Under the pieces are notes generated by a model, which was not told the DNA's origin, ran no database searches, and saw only the letters and a list, made by a program, of their open reading frames with translations. The position numbers and the translations under genes were made by a program. A stretch of DNA of 10,816 nucleotides, taken from the NCBI GenBank assembly GCA_018676275.1, contig JABHFC010000376.1:1-10816 (forward strand), read 5' to 3'. This DNA comes from Gammaproteobacteria bacterium. Lineage in GTDB: Bacteria; Pseudomonadota; Gammaproteobacteria; Eutrophobiales; Eutrophobiaceae. Of this stretch, positions 1-6,497 are shown piece by piece. How positions within the stretch are numbered: position 1 is the first letter of the stretch; the number at the start of each line of letters is the position of its first letter.

Positions 1-2
1 AA

Positions 3-509
3 TGTGACTTATTTTTAATGCCTTCTGTTATTTATAAAAAATCAGTTGAGGGTTTTGGAATCTCCTTTATTGAAGCTGGAAGCTATGGAAAAGGTTCAAT
101 AGGTGGAAAAGATGGAGGTCAAGCTGATGCTATTGAAGAGGAACTGGAAACCTATAATCCGCTTATTCCGAATGGGAGCAACTGGAAGGCAACCTTCATG
201 CTTGAATATGATGATGAGGAAGAGAGGAAGAAGCAACTGGGCCTTTTGCTCGGCGTTGACAGGGCAGTATGGTTAAAAGTAGGTGAACACGATCCAATTG
301 TGCCGATTACAAATGAAGATCTGGAGCGTGAAACAGAAACAAAGACTTCTTCTGTGCACTTTATGCGTTTTGAACTGACGCAGGAAATGATCAGAGACTT
401 GAAACAGGGCACGTCTTTATCAGCAGGTATAGATCATGATGCTTACCGTTATAGTTTGGAGCCAATTCCAGCAAATATTCAGGAGGCTTTGATTAAAGAT
501 CTGGACTGA
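3..509 (+). CDS. DUF3501 family protein, 5' end outside window and N-terminus abnormal
   Basis: This is a conserved protein of unknown function. From about residue 38 of the reading that starts at the first ATG (position 18), it follows the DUF3501 pattern as I remember it: EEELETYNPLIPNGSNWKAT, then DEEERKKQLGLLLG, VWLKVGEHD, the acidic block EDLERETETKTSSVHFMRFEL and a C-terminal GIDHDAYRY. No signal peptide or membrane segment is visible. Family members are usually near 190-200 residues, and this frame stays open to the left edge, so the true start is probably outside. Residues 1-37 (glycine-rich, GKGSIGGKDGGQ) do not resemble the family, and a family-like NVTYF appears in another frame at 1-15, so a frameshift or local rearrangement is possible. 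DUF3501 genes often neighbour rubrerythrin and iron-sulfur oxidoreductase genes; neither is visible here. The family call is fairly sure; the function is unknown. Confidence 0.72.
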   Translation, partial: CDLFLMPSVIYKKSVEGFGISFIEAGSYGKGSIGGKDGGQADAIEEELETYNPLIPNGSNWKATFMLEYDDEEERKKQLGLLLGVDRAVWLKVGEHDPIVPITNEDLERETETKTSSVHFMRFELTQEMIRDLKQGTSLSAGIDHDAYRYSLEPIPANIQEALIKDLD

Positions 510-527
510 CTACTTCTGCAGTAATTT

Positions 528-557
528 GAACCATTTTCCAAGGATAAATGGTTCTTT
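528..557 (+). terminator. Terminator-like hairpin after the DUF3501 gene
   Basis: A perfect 9-bp inverted repeat (GAACCATTT at 528-536, AAATGGTTC at 546-554) with a 9-nt loop lies 18 nt past the DUF3501 stop. The T-run after it is short (TTCTTT, 552-557) and is followed by CCCC, and the stem is AT-rich, so as an intrinsic terminator it would be modest. Its place between the DUF3501 gene and the parE leader fits an end of transcription. Confidence 0.5.
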
Positions 558-614
558 CCCCGACACTGAACAATAACTGAATATTGGTTTTTAAATCCCG
601 CCGTATACTGTTAT

Positions 615-681
615 CTTAAGGAGATTGTTTTATTCCTTAGGTGCTGCATAGTTTTGCCCGGGTGGGCTGATTACGTAGCAC
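615..681 (+). promoter_or_regulatory. Structured leader upstream of parE
   Basis: Two stacked foldable elements sit just before the parE ribosome binding site. The first pairs CTTAAGGA (615-622) with TCCTTAGG (634-641): 8 bp with one G-U and an 11-nt loop. The second pairs 641-651 with 671-681: 11 positions with two G-U pairs and one A/C mismatch, closing a small GCCC/GGGC hairpin (656-659 with 664-667). Base 641 is shared, so the outermost pairs compete. Possible weak promoter hexamers lie at TTTAAA (595-600) and TATCTT (612-617), only about 4 of 6 consensus bases each, and TATACT occurs just upstream. If transcription starts upstream, these folds would be in the 5' UTR. I do not recognise a known riboswitch or RNA family. 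Confidence 0.3.
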
Positions 682-697
682 ATTATTATTCAAATTC

Positions 698-714
698 AGA
701 GGTGTTTTCGATTG
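698..714 (+). promoter_or_regulatory. Ribosome binding site that sets the TTG start of parE
   Basis: AGAGGTG at 698-704 is a good Shine-Dalgarno sequence, 7 nt before TTG at 712-714. No ATG fits the conserved N-terminus (SKSYDAADIEVLTGLEP), so the TTG is taken as the start codon. Confidence 0.75.
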
Positions 715-2598
715 AGTAAAAGTTATGATGCGGCGGACATTGAAGTCCTTACAGGACTTGAACCCGTGCGCAAGCGTCCGGGTATGTATACTGATACGAC
801 GCGTCCAAATCATCTGATCCAGGAAGTCGTTGATAATAGTGTCGATGAAGCTATTTCAGGACACGCCTCAAAGATTGAGGTTGTTCTAAACAAAGATGGT
901 TCTATCTCTGTTAGCGATGATGGCAGAGGAATGCCGGTTGATAAACATCCTGGCGAAAAGATATCTGGCGTGGAAGTCATTCTCACCAGACTGCACTCGG
1001 GTGGCAAGTTTTCCAATAAAAATTATAAATTTTCCGGTGGCCTACACGGTGTAGGTGTGTCCGTGGTAAACGCGCTTTCAAAAAACCTGGAGGTGTGGGT
1101 TAGACGTAATGCCAAGGAATATAATATGTCCTTTGCCGGAGGTGAGAAAAAATCGAAGCTGGAAGTAGTGGGTGAGGTTGGTAAACGTAATACCGGCACG
1201 ACTATTCGATTTTGGCCCGATCCCAAATATTTCGACACTACTAATATATCAATCAGTAAACTCAAGCACGTGCTACGGGCAAAGGCAGTGCTGTGTCCCG
1301 GCTTGCTGGTTCGGCTTAATGATGAAGCTGGCAAGAACAAGGAAGAGTGGCATTATGAGAATGGTATCAATAGCTATTTGTCCGATGCACTCGCCGGGTT
1401 TGAACTTTTACCTGAAGAACCTTTCGTTGGCTCAATGCAGGGCAATCATGAAGCTGTGGATTGGGCTGTGCATTGGTTACCAGAAGATGGTGAATTGATT
1501 GCAGAGAGTTACGTTAATCTTGTGCCGACGCTGCAGGGAGGCACCCATGTTAACGGCCTGCGCCTTGGTTTATTAGAAGCTATCCGCGAATTTTGTGAAT
1601 CACGTAATCTATTACCGAGAGGAATAAAGCTGACAGCGGATGATGTCTGGGAACGTTGTGCCTACCTGTTATCGGTAAAAATGGATGATCCTCAGTTTGC
1701 AGGACAAATTAAAGAGAGATTATCGTCCAGAGAGTGCAGCACCTTTGTTTCTGGTGTAGTACATGATGCTTTCAGTCAGTGGTTACATCAGCATGTGGAA
1801 ATGGGTACACGCATCGCGGAGTTGGCAATTGACCACGCACAACGTCGTCTGAAGGCAAGTAAAAATGTTGTACGGAAAAAAATCACTGGTGGCCCTGCAT
1901 TGCCGGGCAAACTGGCAGATTGTTCCATGCAGGATTCCAATGTCAGCGAATTATTTCTAGTGGAAGGTGATTCCGCTGGCGGTTCGGCGAAACAGGCACG
2001 TGATAGACAGTTTCAGGCAGTCATGCCGCTACGTGGAAAAATACTAAACACCTGGGAAGTTGACTCAGCAGAAGTGTTGGCATCGAAAGAGGTTCACGAT
2101 ATCTCTGTTGCCATCGGTGTTGATCCCGGCTCTTCGGATCTGGAAGGTTTACGCTATGGCAAGATTTGCATACTTGCTGATGCTGATTCGGATGGTTTAC
2201 ACATCGCAACACTGCTTTGCGCTCTTTTTCTCAAACATTTTAAAGCACTTGTTGAAAACGGACATATCTATGTTGCCATGCCACCTTTATATCGTATTGA
2301 TGTTGGAAAAGAAGTTTTCTATGCGCTTGATGATTCTGAGAAAGAAGGTGTTCTGGATCGGATCACTGCAGAAAAAATTCGTGGAAATGTCAATGTGCAG
2401 CGCTTCAAAGGTCTGGGGGAAATGAATCCCCTGCAATTACGTGAAACAACGATGGCAAAAGAGACCAGGCGTCTGGTGCAGTTAACTGTAGATGAACAAA
2501 AGAAAGCCGACCAAATGCTGGATATGTTGTTGGCTAAAAAGCGCGCGGGAGACAGGAAAAATTGGCTGCAGAAAAAGGGTAACATGGCTGTTGTTTAG
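712..2598 (+). CDS. parE: DNA topoisomerase IV subunit B (ParE)
   Basis: ATPase subunit of topoisomerase IV, which with ParC unlinks replicated chromosomes and relaxes supercoils in the cytoplasm. The 628 residues match the usual size of about 630. The GHKL ATPase domain comes first: QEVVDNSVDEA with the catalytic Glu38 and Mg-ligand Asn42, DDGRGMP at 69-75, and the glycine loop GGLHGVG at 109-115. The transducer carries QGGTHVNGL near 275-283. The TOPRIM domain has EGDSAGG at 418-424 and DADSDG at 490-495, followed by RFKGLGEMN at 564-572. It is ParE rather than GyrB because it has KILNTWEV with an ASKEVHDISVAIG continuation and lacks the large GyrB insertion in TOPRIM. The start is TTG, supported by a good ribosome binding site. 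parC follows after 54 nt on the same strand, so the two probably share a transcript. Nothing is broken or missing. Confidence 0.97.
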   Translation: MSKSYDAADIEVLTGLEPVRKRPGMYTDTTRPNHLIQEVVDNSVDEAISGHASKIEVVLNKDGSISVSDDGRGMPVDKHPGEKISGVEVILTRLHSGGKFSNKNYKFSGGLHGVGVSVVNALSKNLEVWVRRNAKEYNMSFAGGEKKSKLEVVGEVGKRNTGTTIRFWPDPKYFDTTNISISKLKHVLRAKAVLCPGLLVRLNDEAGKNKEEWHYENGINSYLSDALAGFELLPEEPFVGSMQGNHEAVDWAVHWLPEDGELIAESYVNLVPTLQGGTHVNGLRLGLLEAIREFCESRNLLPRGIKLTADDVWERCAYLLSVKMDDPQFAGQIKERLSSRECSTFVSGVVHDAFSQWLHQHVEMGTRIAELAIDHAQRRLKASKNVVRKKITGGPALPGKLADCSMQDSNVSELFLVEGDSAGGSAKQARDRQFQAVMPLRGKILNTWEVDSAEVLASKEVHDISVAIGVDPGSSDLEGLRYGKICILADADSDGLHIATLLCALFLKHFKALVENGHIYVAMPPLYRIDVGKEVFYALDDSEKEGVLDRITAEKIRGNVNVQRFKGLGEMNPLQLRETTMAKETRRLVQLTVDEQKKADQMLDMLLAKKRAGDRKNWLQKKGNMAVV

Positions 2599-2652
2599 TT
2601 TCCTGATGTAAGTTTATAGATGAGTAATAGAAAATAACTTAAGAGTAAATAC

Positions 2653-4920
2653 ATGTCCGACAATCTCACCTTTGATTTTGAACAAAACGAACAACGTCCT
2701 ATTCAGGACTTCACCGAGCAGGCATACCTGGACTATTCCATGTATGTCATTCTCGACAGGGCGCTTCCACATATTGGCGATGGTTTGAAACCTGTTCAAA
2801 GACGAATTATTTACGCCATGTCGGAATTAGGGTTGAAAGCCGGCTCAAAATTTAAAAAGTCAGCAAGAACTATTGGTGATGTGATCGGCAAATTTCATCC
2901 CCATGGTGATTCTGCCTGTTATGAGGCGATGGTATTGATGGCGCAGGATTTCAGTTATCGCTATCCACTTGTGCACGGACAGGGCAACTGGGGCTCAATG
3001 GATGATCCAAAGTCATTTGCGGCTATGCGTTATACCGAAGCCAAATTGCGCCCCTATGCTGAAGTGTTATTAAGTGAAACTGGTCTGGGCACAGTTGACT
3101 GGGTACCAAATTTCGACGGTACGCTTAGTGAACCCAAACATTTGCCGGCAAGATTGCCGAACGTGTTATTGAACGGTACAACCGGGATTGCTGTTGGTAT
3201 GGCGACAGACATTCCGCCACATAATTTGCGCGAGGTTGCGACGGCCTGTTTACGCGTGCTGGATCAACCAAAAATAACAGTGGAGGAACTCTGTAAACAT
3301 ATAAAAGGTCCCGACTACCCCGTCGCTGCAGAAATTATCACAGCTCGTGAAGATATTCTGGAGATGTATAAAACCGGTAACGGCTCCATAAAAATGCGCG
3401 CAATATGGGAAAAGGAAGACGGCAATATCATTATCACGACACTTCCATATCAATGTTCCGGGAATAAGGTGCTGGAGCAAATTGCAGCGCAAATGAATGC
3501 GAAAAAACTCCCGATGTTGGAAGACCTGCGTGATGAATCTGATCATGAATCACCTACACGACTGGTATTAGTGCCACGATCGAATCGCGTTGATGCTGAA
3601 GAATTAATGATGCATCTGTTTGCAACAACCGATCTTGAAAAGAGTTTTCGGGTGAACCTGAATATGATTGGTATCGATGGTAAACCGCAGGTGAAAGATC
3701 TAAAGATGATCCTGAAAGAGTGGTTATCATTTCGCATTGAAACAGTACGCCGACGATTACAATTTCGACTGGACAAAGTTGAAAAGCAAATTCATATGCT
3801 CGAAGGCCTGATGATTGCTTATCTGAATATAGATGAAGTTATCGCCATTATTCGTCAGGAGGATAAGCCCAAAGCAGTGCTAATGAAGCGTTTTAAATTG
3901 TCTGATGATCAGGCAGAAGCTGTATTGGAATTAAAGTTACGCAAATTGGCGAAACTGGAAGAAATAAAAATTCAGGGAGAACTTGATGAACTGAGCGAAG
4001 AAAGAAGTGCACTGAAGAAATTACTGGGCTCTGATCAACGCCTGAAAACATTGGTCAAAAAGGAAATTACCGCCGATGCAGAAGAATACGGAGATGAACG
4101 ACGTTCACCAATAGTAGCTCGTGATGAAGCTCGAGCGATTGACGTCAACGAGTTGATCCCAACTGAACCATTGACGATTATTTTATCGGAGAAAGGCTGG
4201 GTACGTGCTGCCAAGGGTCATGAAATCGATCCTGAGACTCTGAGTTATCGTGCCAGCGATGATTTTAAACAAGCTGCCAGGGGGCGAAGTAATCAACTTG
4301 CTGTATTTCTGGACTCTACAGGTCGCTGTTATTCTGTTCCAGCGCACACTTTGCCTTCAGCACGAGGTAATGGTGAACCAATAGCAAGTCGTGTTACTCC
4401 TCCGGACGGAGCAACTTTTGAGGGAGTAATGGCCGGCGGAGCAGAAGATATCTATTTGCTTGCCAGTGATGCAGGCTACGGTTTTATGGCGAAACTGGAA
4501 GACATGTTTGTTAAAAACAAAAGCGGCAAAAGCATATTAAGTGTCCCCAAGGGTGCAGGTGTTTTGTGTCCCGCGATTGTAATAAACCCGAAGGAAGACT
4601 TTATTGCCGCAGTTAGTTCTATTGGACGTTTCCTGGTAATGAATATAAATGAATTTCCTCTTCTTGGTAAAGGTAAGGGTCTGAAGATAATGCAAATCCC
4701 ACCTGCAAAGTTAAAAACACGTGAAGAGTATGTGAGTGCGATAACTACCTTTAGTGAAGGAGAATCATTGTTATTAAACTCAGGTAAGCGTCAACTGACC
4801 TTAAAACCGGATATCATTGATAACTATTACGGTGAACGCGGACGTAGAGGAAATATGTTGCCACGTGGTTTCAGGCAGGTGAATGCCATGCAACCACTCA
4901 GAAAGAAAATCGAAGAATGA
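2653..4920 (+). CDS. parC: DNA topoisomerase IV subunit A (ParC)
   Basis: DNA-cleaving subunit of topoisomerase IV. The 755 residues are close to the E. coli length of 752. The N-terminal winged-helix/tower half begins with YLDYSMYVILDRALP (25-39). GKFHPHGDSACYEAM (79-93) is the quinolone-determining region, and AMRYT places the catalytic tyrosine at Tyr127 (E. coli Tyr120), next to Arg126. GIAVGMATDIPPHN from residue 178 includes the DNA-bending isoleucine. A long charged helical stretch near 365-465 is the coiled-coil dimer gate. From about residue 500 the chain is beta-rich, as in the C-terminal pinwheel; no clean GyrA box is seen, which fits ParC rather than GyrA. Ser87 and Glu91 (E. coli Ser80 and Glu84) are the usual quinolone-sensitive residues. 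AAGAG at 2641-2645, 7 nt before the ATG, serves as the ribosome binding site. Confidence 0.97.
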   Translation: MSDNLTFDFEQNEQRPIQDFTEQAYLDYSMYVILDRALPHIGDGLKPVQRRIIYAMSELGLKAGSKFKKSARTIGDVIGKFHPHGDSACYEAMVLMAQDFSYRYPLVHGQGNWGSMDDPKSFAAMRYTEAKLRPYAEVLLSETGLGTVDWVPNFDGTLSEPKHLPARLPNVLLNGTTGIAVGMATDIPPHNLREVATACLRVLDQPKITVEELCKHIKGPDYPVAAEIITAREDILEMYKTGNGSIKMRAIWEKEDGNIIITTLPYQCSGNKVLEQIAAQMNAKKLPMLEDLRDESDHESPTRLVLVPRSNRVDAEELMMHLFATTDLEKSFRVNLNMIGIDGKPQVKDLKMILKEWLSFRIETVRRRLQFRLDKVEKQIHMLEGLMIAYLNIDEVIAIIRQEDKPKAVLMKRFKLSDDQAEAVLELKLRKLAKLEEIKIQGELDELSEERSALKKLLGSDQRLKTLVKKEITADAEEYGDERRSPIVARDEARAIDVNELIPTEPLTIILSEKGWVRAAKGHEIDPETLSYRASDDFKQAARGRSNQLAVFLDSTGRCYSVPAHTLPSARGNGEPIASRVTPPDGATFEGVMAGGAEDIYLLASDAGYGFMAKLEDMFVKNKSGKSILSVPKGAGVLCPAIVINPKEDFIAAVSSIGRFLVMNINEFPLLGKGKGLKIMQIPPAKLKTREEYVSAITTFSEGESLLLNSGKRQLTLKPDIIDNYYGERGRRGNMLPRGFRQVNAMQPLRKKIEE

Positions 4921-4971
4921 GATGTTAGCCCGCATTGTTTCAGTTACTGGAAATGCCTGTTAAGGTGGATC

Positions 4972-4983
4972 ATGTATAAATAA
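4972..4983 (+). other. Three-codon micro-ORF (MYK) between parC and the 88-residue gene
   Basis: ATG TAT AAA TAA follows a strong AAGGTGG Shine-Dalgarno sequence (4963-4969; 2 nt from its end to the ATG, so close) and ends 15 nt before the next start. It could be a translated leader or simply chance. Its ribosome site looks better than that of the gene downstream. Confidence 0.2.
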
Positions 4984-4998
4984 AGGTCAATTTTAGAA

Positions 4999-5265
4999 AT
5001 GGAAGCTGAAAAAATCAGCGTTAAGATGACAGAATCAGGTAAGAGTATGGATGTTGCTGTCCTTAGTAAACGAGCCGAGTGTATTCAGGTTGTAATTGGC
5101 GAAGGAGTGCATAGTGTTCCCTGCGATATGACCCCTACAAAGAGCCGACAAGCCTATGTTGGTAGCGTTATGGGTAGGGAAATTGTATACGAACAAAGTT
5201 GTGACAAGGTGCAGGAAGAGATTGATAAAGTGAACCCCGCACTAAAAAAATCCCGGAGATTTTAA
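4999..5265 (+). CDS. Small conserved-looking protein of unknown function downstream of parC
   Basis: I cannot name this 88-residue protein. It has no signal peptide or membrane segment and should be cytosolic. Residues 5-65 alternate short beta-prone stretches with turns (SMDVAVLSKRAE, CIQVVIGEGVHSVPCDMTP, AYVGSVMGREIVYE), which suggests a small beta-sheet or barrel fold. Residues 69-85 look helical, and the tail is basic (KKSRRF). Three cysteines (28, 42, 68) do not form a recognisable metal motif. It lies 78 nt after parC on the same strand with no obvious terminator between, so it may be the third gene of the parE-parC transcript. The ribosome site is weak (AAAGGT at 4982-4987, 11 nt before the ATG); Met10 is an alternative start but would remove the first strand. 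Codon use looks like that of its neighbours. It is very likely a real gene; its function is open. Confidence 0.75.
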   Translation: MEAEKISVKMTESGKSMDVAVLSKRAECIQVVIGEGVHSVPCDMTPTKSRQAYVGSVMGREIVYEQSCDKVQEEIDKVNPALKKSRRF

Positions 5266-5314
5266 TTTAACAGGAAATACATCAGCTTAGCTTTCAAGTA
5301 TCCGGGGTTATTTT
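5244..5314 (-). terminator. Long-loop stem between convergent genes, terminator-like on the minus strand
   Basis: 5244-5257 pairs with 5301-5314: the GC-rich core ATCCCGGA/TCCGGGGT is 8 bp with one G-U, extended by A/T pairs with one A/A mismatch. The loop is 43 nt, longer than typical. Read on the minus strand, the second arm ends TCCGGGA followed by seven T, so it could end the transcript of the MetE-like gene, whose stop is at 5329-5331. On the plus strand it is followed by a weaker TTATTTTG. The first arm overlaps the last codons of the 88-residue gene. A smaller alternative hairpin, AAAATC/GATTTT, uses part of the same bases. Confidence 0.4.
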
Positions 5315-5328
5315 GTAATAATAAACAA

Positions 5329-6435
5329 TCAACTATCCCCCCACACTTCCCTTGATACGTCGACGATCATTCTTAACTTGTCCCACTGTTGTTCTTCACT
5401 AAGAACATTGCCTTCTTCTGTTGAAGCAAAACCGCATTGAGGACTTAGGCAGAATTGCTCCAGATCTGCATATTTCGTTGCCTCTTCTATACGTTGCTTG
5501 ATCTGATCGGTGTTTTCCAGTTCACCCGATTTAGATGTTACCAGGCCCAAAACGACACGCTTATTTCCTTTAGGTAAAAAACGTAAAGGTTCAAAGTCGC
5601 CAGCTCTGTCACTATCGTATTCAAGGAAGTAGCCGTTATAGTTGGTCTCAGCGAGTAATGTTTCAGCTATGGGTTCATAACCGCCTTCAGATATCCAGGT
5701 CGATTTGAAATTACCCCTGCAGACGTGGGTGGTCATATGCATATCATCAGGTTTGGCTGCCAATGCATGATTGATCATGTCTTTATATGCTTCTGGTAAT
5801 GAATCCGGGTCGAGACCACGTTCACGGGCTCTCTCTTTTTCTATATCTGAGCAAAGGTATGCCCAAACTGTGTCATCAAATTGCAGATAACGGCAGCCTG
5901 CATCATAAAAAGCGCGGACAGCGTTTGCGTATGCTTCTGCTGTATCGCTGTAAAAATTATCCCAGTTTGGATATACATCTTTACTGACAAAATCCCTGCC
6001 GCCACGAAATTGTAATACGGACGGAGAGGGGATAGTGATTTTTGGCGTGACCTTAGTGACTTCTTTGAGGAAGCGAAAGTGTTCCAGCATGTAATGATCA
6101 TTAAAAGCAACTTTATCGGTAACGGCGATATTTTCATGTTTAGTTGTGGCTCCCTGGAAAGGAAGACTGCCCTCGGTCTCTACCATCTCCACACCTTCAA
6201 GACCCGCAAGAAAATCAAAATGCCACCATGAACGACGAAACTCACCGTCGGTTACTGCCTGAAGTCCGACTTCTTCCTGTTTTTTAACAACCTCGCGAAT
6301 ACAATTGTCTTCAACGGCTTTTAAGGCTTCGGCGTCAATTTTATCGTTTGCGAAAGCTTCTCTGGCTTCCTTTATAGCTTGTGGTCTTAACAGGCTACCA
6401 ACTTCGTCGGCTCTAAATGGCGCATTATTGTTCAT
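5329..6435 (-). CDS. Single-domain cobalamin-independent methionine synthase-like methyltransferase (MetE C-terminal family, YxjG/YxjH-like)
   Basis: This probable zinc-dependent methyltransferase would pass a methyl group to a thiol such as homocysteine. The 368 residues correspond to the C-terminal barrel of MetE; the N-terminal half of full MetE (about 750 residues in all) is absent. The N-terminus FRADEVGSLLRP and the block TDGEFRRSWWHFDFLAGLEG (62-81) resemble the YxjG/YxjH proteins of Bacillus. The zinc ligands of MetE are all present in order: His237 and Cys239 (THVCRGN), Glu272 (LEYD) and Cys334 (PQCGF), with spacing like that in the family. QFDD at 185-188 belongs to the substrate site. 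The methyl donor is uncertain: these short forms need not use polyglutamyl methyl-folate. The ATG is well supported by GAGGTG (6441-6446, minus strand), 5 nt upstream. It follows epmB on the same strand after 58 nt (57 to the stop codon) and may have its own promoter. Confidence 0.85.
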   Translation of the reverse strand: MNNNAPFRADEVGSLLRPQAIKEAREAFANDKIDAEALKAVEDNCIREVVKKQEEVGLQAVTDGEFRRSWWHFDFLAGLEGVEMVETEGSLPFQGATTKHENIAVTDKVAFNDHYMLEHFRFLKEVTKVTPKITIPSPSVLQFRGGRDFVSKDVYPNWDNFYSDTAEAYANAVRAFYDAGCRYLQFDDTVWAYLCSDIEKERARERGLDPDSLPEAYKDMINHALAAKPDDMHMTTHVCRGNFKSTWISEGGYEPIAETLLAETNYNGYFLEYDSDRAGDFEPLRFLPKGNKRVVLGLVTSKSGELENTDQIKQRIEEATKYADLEQFCLSPQCGFASTEEGNVLSEEQQWDKLRMIVDVSREVWGDS

Positions 6436-6440
6436 AGGGG

Positions 6441-6446
6441 CACCTC
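6441..6446 (-). promoter_or_regulatory. Ribosome binding site of the MetE-like gene
   Basis: On the minus strand this reads GAGGTG, 5 nt before the ATG at 6433-6435. It is the strongest ribosome site on the minus strand here and fixes the start. Confidence 0.7.
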
Positions 6447-6468
6447 ATTCGATTGAGAAAAATTGTCA

Positions 6469-6497
6469 GGTATAAAGTAATTATATAAAAGGATCAA
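6469..6497 (-). promoter_or_regulatory. Possible sigma-70 promoter for the MetE-like gene
   Basis: On the minus strand, TTGATC (6492-6497, overlapping the epmB stop codon) and TATACC (6469-6474) are separated by 17 nt. Each matches 4 of 6 consensus bases. A perfect TATAAT also occurs at 6480-6485 but lacks a fitting -35. The region is very AT-rich, so chance matches are likely. No MetJ-type AGACGTCT box is seen. Confidence 0.3.

Noticed and set aside
152..412. 86-residue minus-strand frame across the DUF3501 gene
   Set aside because: The plus strand carries the recognisable DUF3501 pattern here; the reverse frame is serine-rich shadow sequence.
1172..1498. 108-residue plus-strand frame inside parE
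   Set aside because: It overlaps the conserved ParE transducer region in another frame and has no ribosome site or family signal.
2609..2641. Inverted repeat TAAGTTTAT / ATAACTTA between parE and parC
   Set aside because: It is only A/T-rich pairing with a bulge in an AT-rich gap and has no T-run; too weak to call a terminator or operator.
4940..4948. Short dyad CAGT-T-ACTG downstream of parC
   Set aside because: Four-base arms around a single base occur often by chance, and no known operator matches.
5841..6137. 98-residue minus-strand frame inside the MetE-like gene
   Set aside because: It is an alternative frame of a gene with a complete zinc site; its composition resembles a shifted translation.
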